Of a DNA stretch of 7,364 bases, positions 1 to 5,441 are shown one piece after another. Position numbers and translations under genes: made by a program. The notes beneath the pieces are model-generated. The model was not told where the DNA came from and searched no databases. It worked only from the letters and a program-made list of their open reading frames with translations. The DNA is from JBOHER01 sp050701115. GTDB taxonomy: Bacteria; Actinomycetota; Actinomycetes; Mycobacteriales; Pseudonocardiaceae. The DNA lies in the NCBI GenBank assembly GCA_050701115.1, contig JBOHER010000420.1, positions 1-7,364 of the forward strand, read 5' to 3'. Position 1 is the first letter of the stretch, and the number at the start of each line of letters is the position of its first letter.

Positions 1-127
1 GGCTCCGGGATCGGTTCCTGTTCGCACTGTTGGCCGAGACGGGCATGCGGGTCGGCCAAGCACTGGGGTTACGGCACGAGGACTTCGTGAGCCGCCAGCG
101 TCGGGTTGCGATCGTGCCCCGGGCCGA
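1..127 (+). pseudogene. Tyrosine recombinase (XerD/phage-integrase type), internal fragment
   Basis: Open frame entering from the left edge; the first readable codon is at position 3. The visible peptide contains L-L-A-E-T-G-M-R-V-G-Q-A-L-G-L-R, the box I region of tyrosine recombinases, whose Arg (in G-M-R) is one of the catalytic residues. It continues with H-E-D-F-V and V-A-I-V-P-R-A-E, typical of the actinobacterial XerD-like recombinases that travel in transposase triplets. Similarity stops after the P-R-A-E codons. The following sequence is structured RNA rather than the expected N-G-A-R-x-K stretch, and box II (H-x-x-R and the Tyr) is absent. The gene is therefore interrupted, most simply by the group II intron fragment that begins at 128. 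The N-terminus lies outside the window. The family call is fairly sure; the exact break is inferred. Confidence 0.7.
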
Positions 128-372
128 GTGCAGGAACCAGTGGTCGAACCCCCGCAAGTCCAAAACCGGCTCCAACCTGGTGGATGCGGGCTGGATCGCA
201 GCGCACGTCTGGGCGAGGTTTGCTCGGGCGACTCCGTAGTCGGTCAACCGGGCCGGCGAGGAGGCCACGAGGAAGGTCTGCGGCGTACTCGTGGCGATGC
301 TGCCGGGGAAGAGCTGGGCGCCTCACCCGTCGAACGGTCAGCGGTGAACGTGGGAACGGTCCCCGGGTCGAC
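128..372 (+). ncRNA. 5' fragment of a group II intron (domain I)
   Basis: Starts GTGCAGG directly after integrase codons, close to the group II 5' consensus GUGYG but with A at the fifth base. It holds several perfect helices: CCCGCA (151-156) with TGCGGG (185-190), the hairpin at 229-242 (CGACT/AGTCG), and CCACGAG (265-271) with CTCGTGG (288-294). The string GAACGTGGGAAC (346-357) also occurs in domain I of the complete inner intron on the other strand (5668-5679), supporting a group II origin. No protein-like frame is convincing here. The fragment ends near 367-372 at a GTCGAC palindrome, where IS110 transposase sequence begins on the opposite strand. Domains II-VI do not follow. It may be the 5' end of the same outer intron whose 3' end is at 1217, separated by rearrangement; that link is inference. 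Confidence 0.55.
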
Positions 373-1216
373 CGCGACCGTGGCCCGTTGTGGCCCGCGA
401 CGCGAGCGGATCTGGGCGTGCTGGGCGGCCAGGTAGGTGTCCTTGGACCGACCCGCGGCCTGGCCGGCTTCGACCAGGCCTTGCGGAGCCATTTCGAGCC
501 GTGCCGGGTGCGTCCGGATCGGTGTTTGCCGGCGGATTCGTTGTTGCCGGGGCACATGCCCGCCCACGACGAGAGGTGCCCGGCGGTGGGGAAGCGGGAC
601 ATGTCGGCGCCGATCTCAGCGAGGATCACCTGGGCGGTACGTCGGGCCACGCCCGGGATCGTCACCAGCAGCGACACCGCCGCTTCGTAAGGGTCCAACA
701 GCTCGTCGATGCGGTTGGTGAGCATGGCCACGGTCGCGTCGGCCTGGTCGATGCGGGCCAGCATCGCCCGGCACAACAGGGCGTGGTGCTGGTTAAACCG
801 GCCGGCCATGGCGTCCTGCAGCTGGGGGATCTTGGAACGCATGCGGCCCTTGGCCATCTCGGCCAGGACCTCGGGATCGCGTTGACCGGCGATGAGGGCG
901 TCGATCATCTCCCGGCCCGACTTGGTGAGCACGCTGGAGGCCACCGATGACAGCTTGACCCCGGCGTCTTCGAGGACCTTGTGGAGCCGTTGGGACTCCC
1001 GGGCTCGTTCCTCGATCACCGACTTGCGGTAGCGGGTCAGGTCCCGCAGCGCCCGGAACGGCTCTGGTGGGATGAAGCTCGGCCGGACCAGGCCGTGCTC
1101 GAGCAGCGACGCCCCCCAGATGGCGTCGGCGACATCGGTCTTACGGCCCGGCACGTTGCGCATGTGGCGGGCGTTGATCACCCACACCTCCGGCACCGAC
1201 GCCTCCAGGACCCAGT
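369..1216 (-). pseudogene. IS110-family transposase, N- and C-truncated, frameshifted
   Basis: The minus-strand protein begins W-V-L-E-A-S and runs through N-A-R-H-M-R-N-V-P-G-R-K-T-D-V-A-D-A, which carries acidic residues of the DEDD RuvC-like domain. It continues with the L-R-D-L-T-R-Y-R-K segment and helical linker. The C-terminal transposase domain has I-P-G-V and S-W-A-G-M-C-P-G-N-N-E-S-A-G-K, around the expected catalytic Ser. About the first 80 residues, including the first catalytic Asp, are missing: upstream lies the 3' end of a group II intron. A one-base deletion near 474-482 shifts the frame. The second frame continues V-E-A-G-Q-A-A-G-R-S-K-D-T-Y-L-A-A-Q and stops being IS110-like after A-T-V-A-V at about 370. 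The missing C-terminus (G-H-S-I-L-V...) is at 6146-6319 on the other strand. IS110 enzymes act with a bridge RNA, but no IS end is present here, so this copy is dead. Confidence 0.85.
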
Positions 1217-1281
1217 GGTTGAGTCGGGCCAGGGCGCGGTGCCGTTCTTTCGATTCGGTCCGTTTCCCTGGCCCGCTCGCC
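1217..1281 (-). ncRNA. Outer group II intron, domain VI and 3' end
   Basis: Directly follows domain V. A perfect 9-bp helix, minus-strand GGGCCAGGG (1274-1266) with CCCTGGCCC (1234-1226), closes the stem, with A-rich internal sequence that could hold the branch-point A. The 3' tail reads GACTCAACC, very like the CACTCACC tail that ends the inner intron at 1921. By this analogy the 3' splice site is put at 1217/1216, with IS110 coding sequence as 3' exon. The exact base could be off by two. Confidence 0.6.
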
Positions 1282-1315
1282 GAACCGGACGTGCGGCTTT
1301 CACCGCATCCGGCTC
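1282..1315 (-). ncRNA. Outer group II intron, domain V
   Basis: A 34-nt sequence of classic domain V form on the minus strand. It starts GAGCCGGATGCGG, has a GAAA tetraloop, and closes GCCGCACGTCCGGTTC. The outer and inner helices are fully paired around the conserved two-base bulge (CG). Domain V is the catalytic heart of the ribozyme, and its intact state suggests the RNA part decayed less than the protein gene beside it. It lies 22 bases after the RT stop at 1338. Confidence 0.9.
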
Positions 1316-1337
1316 TCCATCATCTCGTGCCGCCGGG

Positions 1338-1920
1338 CTACACGGCCGTCCTTGTCGTCGCCGCCCACGGCGCTGGGATGGCTGTTCCTCGATAGTGATA
1401 GCGAGTGATCGCCACCATCGCCGGGTTGAACAGCACGACGCCGTCATGCTCGGGCCACACCGGTTGAGGTAGAGCCGTTGCAGGTCCCGAACAGTCGCCT
1501 TGGGGTGTTTCGTCCTCAACCAGATCCAGACGCGGCGCCACAGGTAGGCGCCGAGATAGGCGAAGGTCTTGGACGCCGCCCCGTGGCGGTGATAGTTCGT
1601 CCATCCTCGAAGCACCGGGTTGAGACGGCGAATGAGGATGTCGAGCGACTGGTTCGTCGCTCTTCGCGACGCTGTCGCCTTCACCTTGGCCTTGACCGAG
1701 GCCAGAGAAGCCCGGGTCGGGTAGGTGTAGACGTAGCGCTTGTCCGCTCCTCGCTTCTTGTGGCGCTGGATGCGCATCCCCAAGAAGTCGAGGCCCTCGT
1801 CGATGTGCGTGATCGTCGTCTTCTCCTCCGAGAGCCGAAGCCCCATGGGGAGAAACACCGTCGCTGCCTCGTCTCGCAGGCGCTCGGCATCAGCCCGGTT
1901 CCCGGCCACCATGACCACCC
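1338..1920 (-). pseudogene. Outer-intron reverse transcriptase/maturase, C-terminal part
   Basis: The peptide V-V-M-V-A-G-N-R-A-D-A-E-R-L directly follows a YADD motif in intact relatives. It then has G-L-R-L-S-E-E-K-T-T-I-T-H-I-D, D-F-L-G, and the maturase (domain X) segment R-R-L-N-P-V-L-R-G-W-T-N-Y-H-R-H followed by Y-L-G-A-Y-L-W-R-R-V. Near 1457 one G of an expected TGGTGG is missing. The frame shifts there and resumes as W-P-E-H-D-G-V-V-L-F-N-P-A-M-V-A-I-T-R-Y-H-Y-R-G to a stop at 1338. No HNH endonuclease domain is seen. The first base of this piece is the 3' exon of the inner intron. The matching upstream piece (6040-6149) ends in L-V-R-Y-A-D-D. Joining the two gives R-Y-A-D-D-W-V-V-M-V-A-G. 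Non-functional by frameshift, insertion and loss of the N-terminus. Confidence 0.85.
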
Positions 1921-1994
1921 GGTGAGTGGCCGGGGGGAATCGCACCCCCCGGCTCTCGCAGAACCGGACGTGAACGTCTCCGCTCATCCGGCTC
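1921..1994 (-). ncRNA. Inner group II intron, domains V and VI
   Basis: Domain V is 1961-1994, 34 nt on the minus strand. It starts GAGCCGGATG and ends CACGTCCGGTTC, with a GAGA-type tetraloop. Domain VI is a helix GCCGGGGGG (1953-1945) with CCCCCCGGC (1937-1929) around the loop TGCGATT, followed by the CACTCACC 3' tail. The RT stop codon (1984-1986) lies inside domain V, so translation into the 3' end of the RT would disturb the domain V fold. Confidence 0.9.
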
Positions 1995-2654
1995 CCACTG
2001 TCCAGCCGTCAGGTCGCACGCCTACCCGCCAGTGGGCGAAGAGGCCCGGCTCAGGTCGTGCGACGCTCGCTAGCCAGTTCACCGCCCGGGTGAGATGGCC
2101 GCGCAACCGCTTGTACTTCCGCATGGCCCAACGAACGAGGTACTCGTTGATGCGCCTGAGGACGAGGAACAACATGGACTTGTAGAAGCGCCCGTAGTAG
2201 TTGATCCACCCCTGCACGATGGGGTTGAACATGCGTGCAAGGTCCGAGAGGGACTTGTCACTGCGGCAGTTGATCCGCCAGGAGCGGATCTCCCGCCCGA
2301 TCGCCTTCTTGGCGTCGTCGCTGACCGCCGGAGAGAAGTTCACGAAGAAATGCCCGTGTCTGCTCTTCGACAACCGGGGACGAAACGTGTAGCCGAGGAA
2401 GGTGAACCGCTCGTGCTCGGCTGAGCCGGTGCGGTCGGTGTCCTTGCCGATGCGGGTCTTGTCCGGATGCAACTCCAGACCGACCTCCGCCATCCTTTGG
2501 GCGATCGCGTCCAGGACCTCGCGGGCCTGGGCCTCGGTCGCGCAGTGCGCTACTGCATCATCTGCGTAGCGCTCGAAGGGAACACCCGGGAACTGCCGGG
2601 CCATCCACCGGTCGAACGCGTAGTGCAGGAACAGGTTCGCCAGCAGGGGCGAGA
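1984..2654 (-). pseudogene. Inner-intron reverse transcriptase/maturase, C-terminal part (residues 200-422)
   Basis: Continues the RT interrupted at 4844. From the junction it reads S-P-L-L-A-N-L-F-L-H-Y-A-F-D, then R-Y-A-D-D (residues about 228-232 of the joined protein), which holds the metal-binding Asp pair. Then come G-L-E-L-H-P-D-K-T-R, F-L-G-Y-T-F, and the maturase segment F-N-P-I-V-Q-G-W-I-N-Y-Y-G-R-F. It closes with the short C-terminal tail typical of introns lacking an HNH endonuclease. The first methionine codon in this part is at 2604, but that is internal. In the uninterrupted gene it joins residue 200 across the serine recombinase element with no base lost. The part itself has no frameshift or internal stop, so the damage is only the insertion. 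Confidence 0.85.
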
Positions 2655-4270
2655 TGACTCCTCAAACGCAATGGATAACCGACGGGTCGAAAGGGGTGGC
2701 CACCCAGGGGGATCGTGTGCCGGACGATGACGTGGTCGGGTCCGACGAGGACTTCCTTGACCACGCTCCGCAGCACTTTCTTACGGGACTCGACGGTCGC
2801 GGTGTCAGCCGTGTCGCGGAGTCGGGCCAGGAAGCCCTCAAGGTCCTCGGCCAACTTGAGATAGGTGTCGCGGTCGATGAGCTGGGCCTCGAGCGCCTCG
2901 AGCGCGGATCGCAAGCTCGTCTCTTTGGCCCGCAGGTCGGGCATGCGGGCGCGCAGTTCGTCGAGCGTGACCAGGTCCTCTTGGTAGGCCTGCACGAGGC
3001 GGGCGACGGCCTTGGCGGCCCGGGTCAGGTCGAGCTCGAGTCGGGCGCGCTCGGCGATGGCCGGGTTGGCGGCGCGCAGCTCCGCCAGACGCCGGTCGAG
3101 TTCGGCCTGCACCATCCGGGGATCGGCGAGCAGCGCGGTCACCTGGCCCCAGACCACATCGTCGAGGTAGTCGACGCGCACGGGCTTGTTGTCACAGACG
3201 CGCCCGTGCTCGTAGCGGTAGTCGTCCGATCCGAGACAGCGGTAGTAGTAGAGCTTGCGGGTCTTGGTGCGCGTCGAGGTGCGGTAGTACGCGTAGCCGC
3301 AGCTCTGACACGAGACCAGGCCCATCAACAGCGACGGTTCTTTGGTGTTGCGGGCCGAGAAGCGCCGGTTGTCCTCGAGCCGGCGTGCGGTCGCGGCGAA
3401 GGTGTCCTCGTCGATGATCGCCGGCACCGCGATGTCGATCCAGTCCTGGGCCGGGCGCGGCCGTGTGCGAGCGTGACGCGACACGGTCCGGCCCTGTTGA
3501 CGCGCGACACGGTTGAGCGCCGGCGACCCATCGATGCGTCCGGTCTTCAAGTAAGCGGCCCGCCCCGCATAGGCCGGGTTGCGCAGCATCCCCCAGATGG
3601 CGGAGCGGTCCCAGCGGGCTTTGCCCGTCGACGTGGCGATGCCTTCGCTCCCCAGCCACCGCGTGAGTTCCGCGATCGACACCCCGTCGTTGACGTAGCG
3701 GCGGAACAGGGCGCGCACCACGGTGGCTTCGGCTTCGACGATCTCATAGCGGGCCTCGGCCTCGTCGCTGCGACGCACGTAGCGATAACCGTAAGGCGCG
3801 CCGCCCAACACGTTCACCACCCCGGCCCGGGCGCGGTGGGTCTTGCCTCGTCGGGTGCGCTCCGCGATCTGGGCGCGTTCATACTCGGCGATCATCCCTT
3901 GGAACTGGATCAACAGCTCGTCTTCGGGCGTCTCGCCGCGAGGACCTTTGACGAAGCGGACCTCGGTGCCGGCGCGGGCGAACTCGTCGATCAGCAGGGC
4001 CTGATACGCGTAGCGTCGGGCAAGACGGTCCGGCGAGTAGCACAGCACGACGTCGACGGGGACCTGCGCGGCCAGGTCGCGCAGCCGTTCCAGGGCGGGC
4101 CGCACCAGCGTCGCGCCCGAGTACCCCTCGTCCTCGAAGACCCAATCGGCCGGGACATCAAGCTCCCATTGCGTGGCAGCCTCCATCAGCGCCGTCGTCT
4201 GCGATCCGATCGTCTGCTCCTCGCGCTGACGCGCCGAGGACACCCGGGCATAGATGGCTGCGGTCGACAT
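2558..4270 (-). CDS. Large serine recombinase (integrase) of the nested element
   Basis: 570 codons as integrated. The ATG at 4270 is chosen because the protein starts M-S-T-A-A-I-Y-A-R-V-S-S, the resolvase N-terminus with the nucleophilic Ser at about residue 11, and has an AGAGGAG ribosome site just upstream. The catalytic domain runs to about 145 (S-P-D-R-L-A-R-R, E-R-A-Q-I-A-E-R-T-R-R-G). The recombinase domain (G-G-A-P-Y-G-Y-R at about 156, R-N-P-A-Y-A-G) covers about 155-300. The zinc ribbon has Cys 321, 324, 345 and 359. A charged coiled coil follows at about 385-465. Such enzymes join attP and attB and need a partner factor for excision. Codons 1-539 lie in the element. The last 31 (L-A-P-A-G-E-P...) are host RT sequence read in another frame. 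In the excised circle the frame would instead run through 4842-4750. It is downstream of the RHH gene and small ORF, likely in one operon. Confidence 0.9.
   Translation of the reverse strand: MSTAAIYARVSSARQREEQTIGSQTTALMEAATQWELDVPADWVFEDEGYSGATLVRPALERLRDLAAQVPVDVVLCYSPDRLARRYAYQALLIDEFARAGTEVRFVKGPRGETPEDELLIQFQGMIAEYERAQIAERTRRGKTHRARAGVVNVLGGAPYGYRYVRRSDEAEARYEIVEAEATVVRALFRRYVNDGVSIAELTRWLGSEGIATSTGKARWDRSAIWGMLRNPAYAGRAAYLKTGRIDGSPALNRVARQQGRTVSRHARTRPRPAQDWIDIAVPAIIDEDTFAATARRLEDNRRFSARNTKEPSLLMGLVSCQSCGYAYYRTSTRTKTRKLYYYRCLGSDDYRYEHGRVCDNKPVRVDYLDDVVWGQVTALLADPRMVQAELDRRLAELRAANPAIAERARLELDLTRAAKAVARLVQAYQEDLVTLDELRARMPDLRAKETSLRSALEALEAQLIDRDTYLKLAEDLEGFLARLRDTADTATVESRKKVLRSVVKEVLVGPDHVIVRHTIPLGGHPFRPVGYPLRLRSHLAPAGEPVPALRVRPVDGPAVPGCSLRALRR
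2655..2671 (-). repeat. Left terminal inverted repeat / attL half-site of the recombinase element
   Basis: On the minus strand it reads TTGCGTTTGAGGAGTCA, then host RT sequence TCTCGCCCCTG. It matches the right end repeat at 15 of 17 positions in inverted orientation. It lies within the recombinase reading frame (codons for L-R-L-R-S-H). Confidence 0.75.
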
Positions 4271-4397
4271 GCTCACTCCTCTGCTCGCGGCGGCCCCGAC
4301 GCTCGGGGACCAAGATCCGATAGGCATGGGCCACCGACTGATCGGCGGCGCGATCGAAGACGAACTCGATGCTGACCTCGAGCTCAGCCACGACCAC
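4158..4397 (-). CDS. Small uncharacterised ORF between regulator and recombinase
   Basis: GTG at 4397 gives M-V-V-A-E-L-E-V-S-I-E-F-V-F-D, then A-V/H-A-Y-R-I-L-V-P-E-R-R, in a 79-codon frame. It overlaps the end of the RHH gene (stop at 4384) by 14 bases and the recombinase start (4270) by 113 bases, so translational coupling is likely. The first 45 or so residues look protein-like: a hydrophobic-acidic strand pattern followed by a short helix and a basic tail. The part beyond 4270 is read out of frame over the recombinase N-terminus and has no protein-like character. I do not recognise a named family. Short acidic ORFs at this place are, from memory, common in actinobacterial serine-recombinase elements. 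A directionality factor is a guess from position only. A real gene is moderately likely. Confidence 0.5.
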   Translation of the reverse strand: MVVAELEVSIEFVFDRAADQSVAHAYRILVPERRGRREQRSEHVDRSHLCPGVLGASARGADDRIADDGADGGCHAMGA

Positions 4398-4722
4398 CCC
4401 CGTGTCGTTCCAGGAACTCCGTCAGCGCCTGGGCCACCACGGCCGAGATGCTCTGGCCGGTCGAGCGCGCCGCCCGCCTGATCTGACGGACGACGAGAGC
4501 GGGCAGCTTCACGGTGAACACGACCTTCGGGCCGGGCACTTCCATCGAGCCGTCGTCGCGGGCTCGCTCGACATAGCGCCGCGCCTGGCGCTCGGACAGC
4601 CGGTGACGACGCGCCAGGGCGACCGTCGCCTCGATGACCGTCATCCCACTTCCCAGCAACTCGGTCGCGGTGTTGACGCGCTTGGCGACCTGATCGGCTC
4701 GGGCTCGACGGGCATCGGTCAT
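4384..4722 (-). CDS. Ribbon-helix-helix (CopG/Arc-type) regulator
   Basis: 112 codons. Residues about 26-54 (T-V-I-E-A-T-V-A-L-A-R-R-H-R-L-S-E-R-Q-A) resemble a helix-turn-helix or helical arm. About 65-105 is a ribbon-helix-helix: strand K-V-V-F-T-V-K-L-P, helix V-V-R-Q-I-R-R-A-A-R, turn S-T-G-Q-S-I-S, helix A-V-V-A-Q-A-L-T-E-F-L-E-R. Such proteins bind short palindromes as dimers and usually repress their own promoters. The start is the ATG at 4722. No Shine-Dalgarno site precedes it, and the palindrome at 4722-4749 reaches its first base, so a leaderless message is plausible. It is first in the element's operon. It probably controls recombinase expression and may also act as a directionality factor; the latter is inference. 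Confidence 0.75.
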   Translation of the reverse strand: MTDARRARADQVAKRVNTATELLGSGMTVIEATVALARRHRLSERQARRYVERARDDGSMEVPGPKVVFTVKLPALVVRQIRRAARSTGQSISAVVAQALTEFLERHGGGRG

Positions 4723-4749
4723 GACACTTACATACTACTGTTAGTGTCA
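4722..4749 (-). promoter_or_regulatory. Palindromic operator/promoter region of the element's operon
   Basis: Perfect arms TGACACT and AGTGTCA frame a 28-bp site. Counting inward, 10 of 11 positions per arm are symmetric (TGACACTAACA against TGTAAGTGTCA) around GTAGTA. It touches the ATG of the RHH gene and overlaps the stop codon (4749-4747) that the recombinase frame would use in the circular element. An A+T-rich core (TAGTAT, TATGTA) stands out in this G+C-rich region and could be a -10 element. A fitting binding site for the RHH protein. Confidence 0.65.
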
Positions 4750-4842
4750 CAGCGAGTGGTGGACCTTGCGACCGAGCTTCTCGCCCTTCACATAGGGCAA
4801 AGCGACGTCGAACTCGAAGTTTGCGGTTGCGTTGGAGGCGTC
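4747..4842 (-). other. Candidate native 3' end of the recombinase gene (used in the circular form)
   Basis: If the element ends are joined, the recombinase frame crosses the junction at the CAT codon for H539. It stays open for 31 codons, reading D-A-S-N-A-T-A-N-F-E-F-D-V-A-L-P-Y-V-K-G-E-K-L-G-R-K-V-H-H-S-L, and stops at TGA 4749-4747. The composition is protein-like. In the integrated form this stretch is detached from the gene and read only as a nonsense tail of the interrupted RT. The total is 570 codons in either state. Confidence 0.6.
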
Positions 4843-4843
4843 A
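4827..4843 (+). repeat. Right terminal inverted repeat / attR half-site of the recombinase element
   Basis: On the plus strand it reads TTGCGTTGGAGGCGTCA, followed by host RT sequence GCGCCGAACCC. It is the inverted partner of 2655-2671. Joined end to end in a circle, the two give a 34-bp dyad centred on GTCATGAC. The base next to the centre differs between the two junctions (AT at left, CT at right), so the two-base crossover core is not settled; one point mutation would reconcile them. Confidence 0.75.
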
Positions 4844-5441
4844 GCGCCGAACCCTGTGGGGTTCCACGATCCCGTTGGACGATGGTGCCGTCCTCCCGTT
4901 GCAGCGGCGCTTCCAGCCACCGCTCCACATAGAGGAGGACCCAGCGCAGGTCCGTGTGCTTCGACACCGCTTTGAGCAGAAGGTCGTGATCGATGCTGTC
5001 GAAGAACGCTCGGAGATCAAGGTCGATCACCCAGTCGTGTCGCCAACAGCGCTGCCGGCACGCAGCCACCGCGTCCAACGCCGATCGACCCGGCCGGTAC
5101 CCGTAGGAGTCGGGGTGGAAGATCGGCTCCACCTCCGGCTCCAGATACGAGCGAACGACCGTCTGAGCAATTCTGTCGGCCACGGTGGGCACGCCGAGCG
5201 TTCTCACGCCACCCGCCTTCTTCGGTATCTCCACCGCACGCACCGGCGGCGGGAAATAGCTCCCCGAGGACATCCGATTCCAGAGCTTGTAGAGGTTCCC
5301 TTTCAGGCTGACCTCGAACTCCGCGATCGACTCCCCGTCGACGCCAGCGGCCCCCTGGTTGGCCTTGACCTTCTCGTAGGCATCCCAGACAACCCGTTTG
5401 GAGATAGCAAACGGCTTCTCCTTCGGCTTCGGCTCGCTCAC
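4844..5441 (-). pseudogene. Inner-intron reverse transcriptase/maturase, N-terminal part (residues 1-200)
   Basis: GTG start at 5441, giving M-S-E-P-K-P-K-E-K-P-F. It then has K-A-N-Q-G-A-A-G-V-D-G (RT0/1), Y-F-P-P-P-V-R-A-V-E-I-P-K-K, G-V-R-T-L-G-V-P-T-V-A-D-R-I-A-Q, Y-G-Y-R-P-G-R-S-A, and the first catalytic Asp motif I-D-L-D-L-R-A-F-F-D-S-I at about 139-151. It ends with R-G-T-P-Q-G-S-A-L at 192-200, where the serine recombinase element begins. As it stands the frame runs on to a stop at about 4788, adding 17 foreign residues, so the YADD Asp pair is cut off and no active enzyme is expected. Rejoined to 1984-2654 it would be 422 residues, the usual size for an endonuclease-less group II intron RT. 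The start overlaps a three-codon ATG ORF (5449-5438). Confidence 0.85.

Larger units (their letters stand above)
2655..4843 (-). mobile_element. Compact serine-recombinase element inside the inner-intron RT gene
   Basis: 2,189 bp bounded by 17-bp inverted repeats (15 of 17 identical) at 2655-2671 and 4827-4843. Deleting exactly this interval joins the RT halves in frame as T-P-Q-G-S-A-L-S-P-L-L-A-N, the canonical RT motif, with no duplicated or missing codon. That is how the ends were set. Contents, all on the minus strand: RHH regulator (4722-4384), small ORF (4397-4158), serine recombinase (4270 to the end). No cargo gene is present. No target duplication longer than a base or two is seen, as expected for serine recombinases. 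The reconstructed circle junction is a near-perfect dyad with GTCA/TGAC at its centre. Confidence 0.8.

Noticed and set aside
69..480. Continuation of the IS110 frame beyond the frameshift to position 69
   Set aside because: After K-W-L-R-K-A the peptide becomes Pro/Arg/Ser-rich nonsense, while family residues continue in the neighbouring frame.
2654..4375. Long plus-strand open frame (573 codons) across the recombinase
   Set aside because: It is antisense to a recombinase with full motif support; its peptide is rich in His, Gly and Arg with no domain. A G+C-driven shadow.
4271..4750. Longer recombinase frame extending upstream to 4750
   Set aside because: The upstream part is read out of frame over the RHH gene; the resolvase N-terminus and ribosome site fix the start at 4270.
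2648..4840. Element ends set at the shared CGCC (2648-2651 and 4837-4840)
   Set aside because: It also restores an RT frame (G-S-A-L-T-P-L-L), but leaves the GTCA/TGAC symmetry of the inverted repeats unexplained; kept as the second choice.
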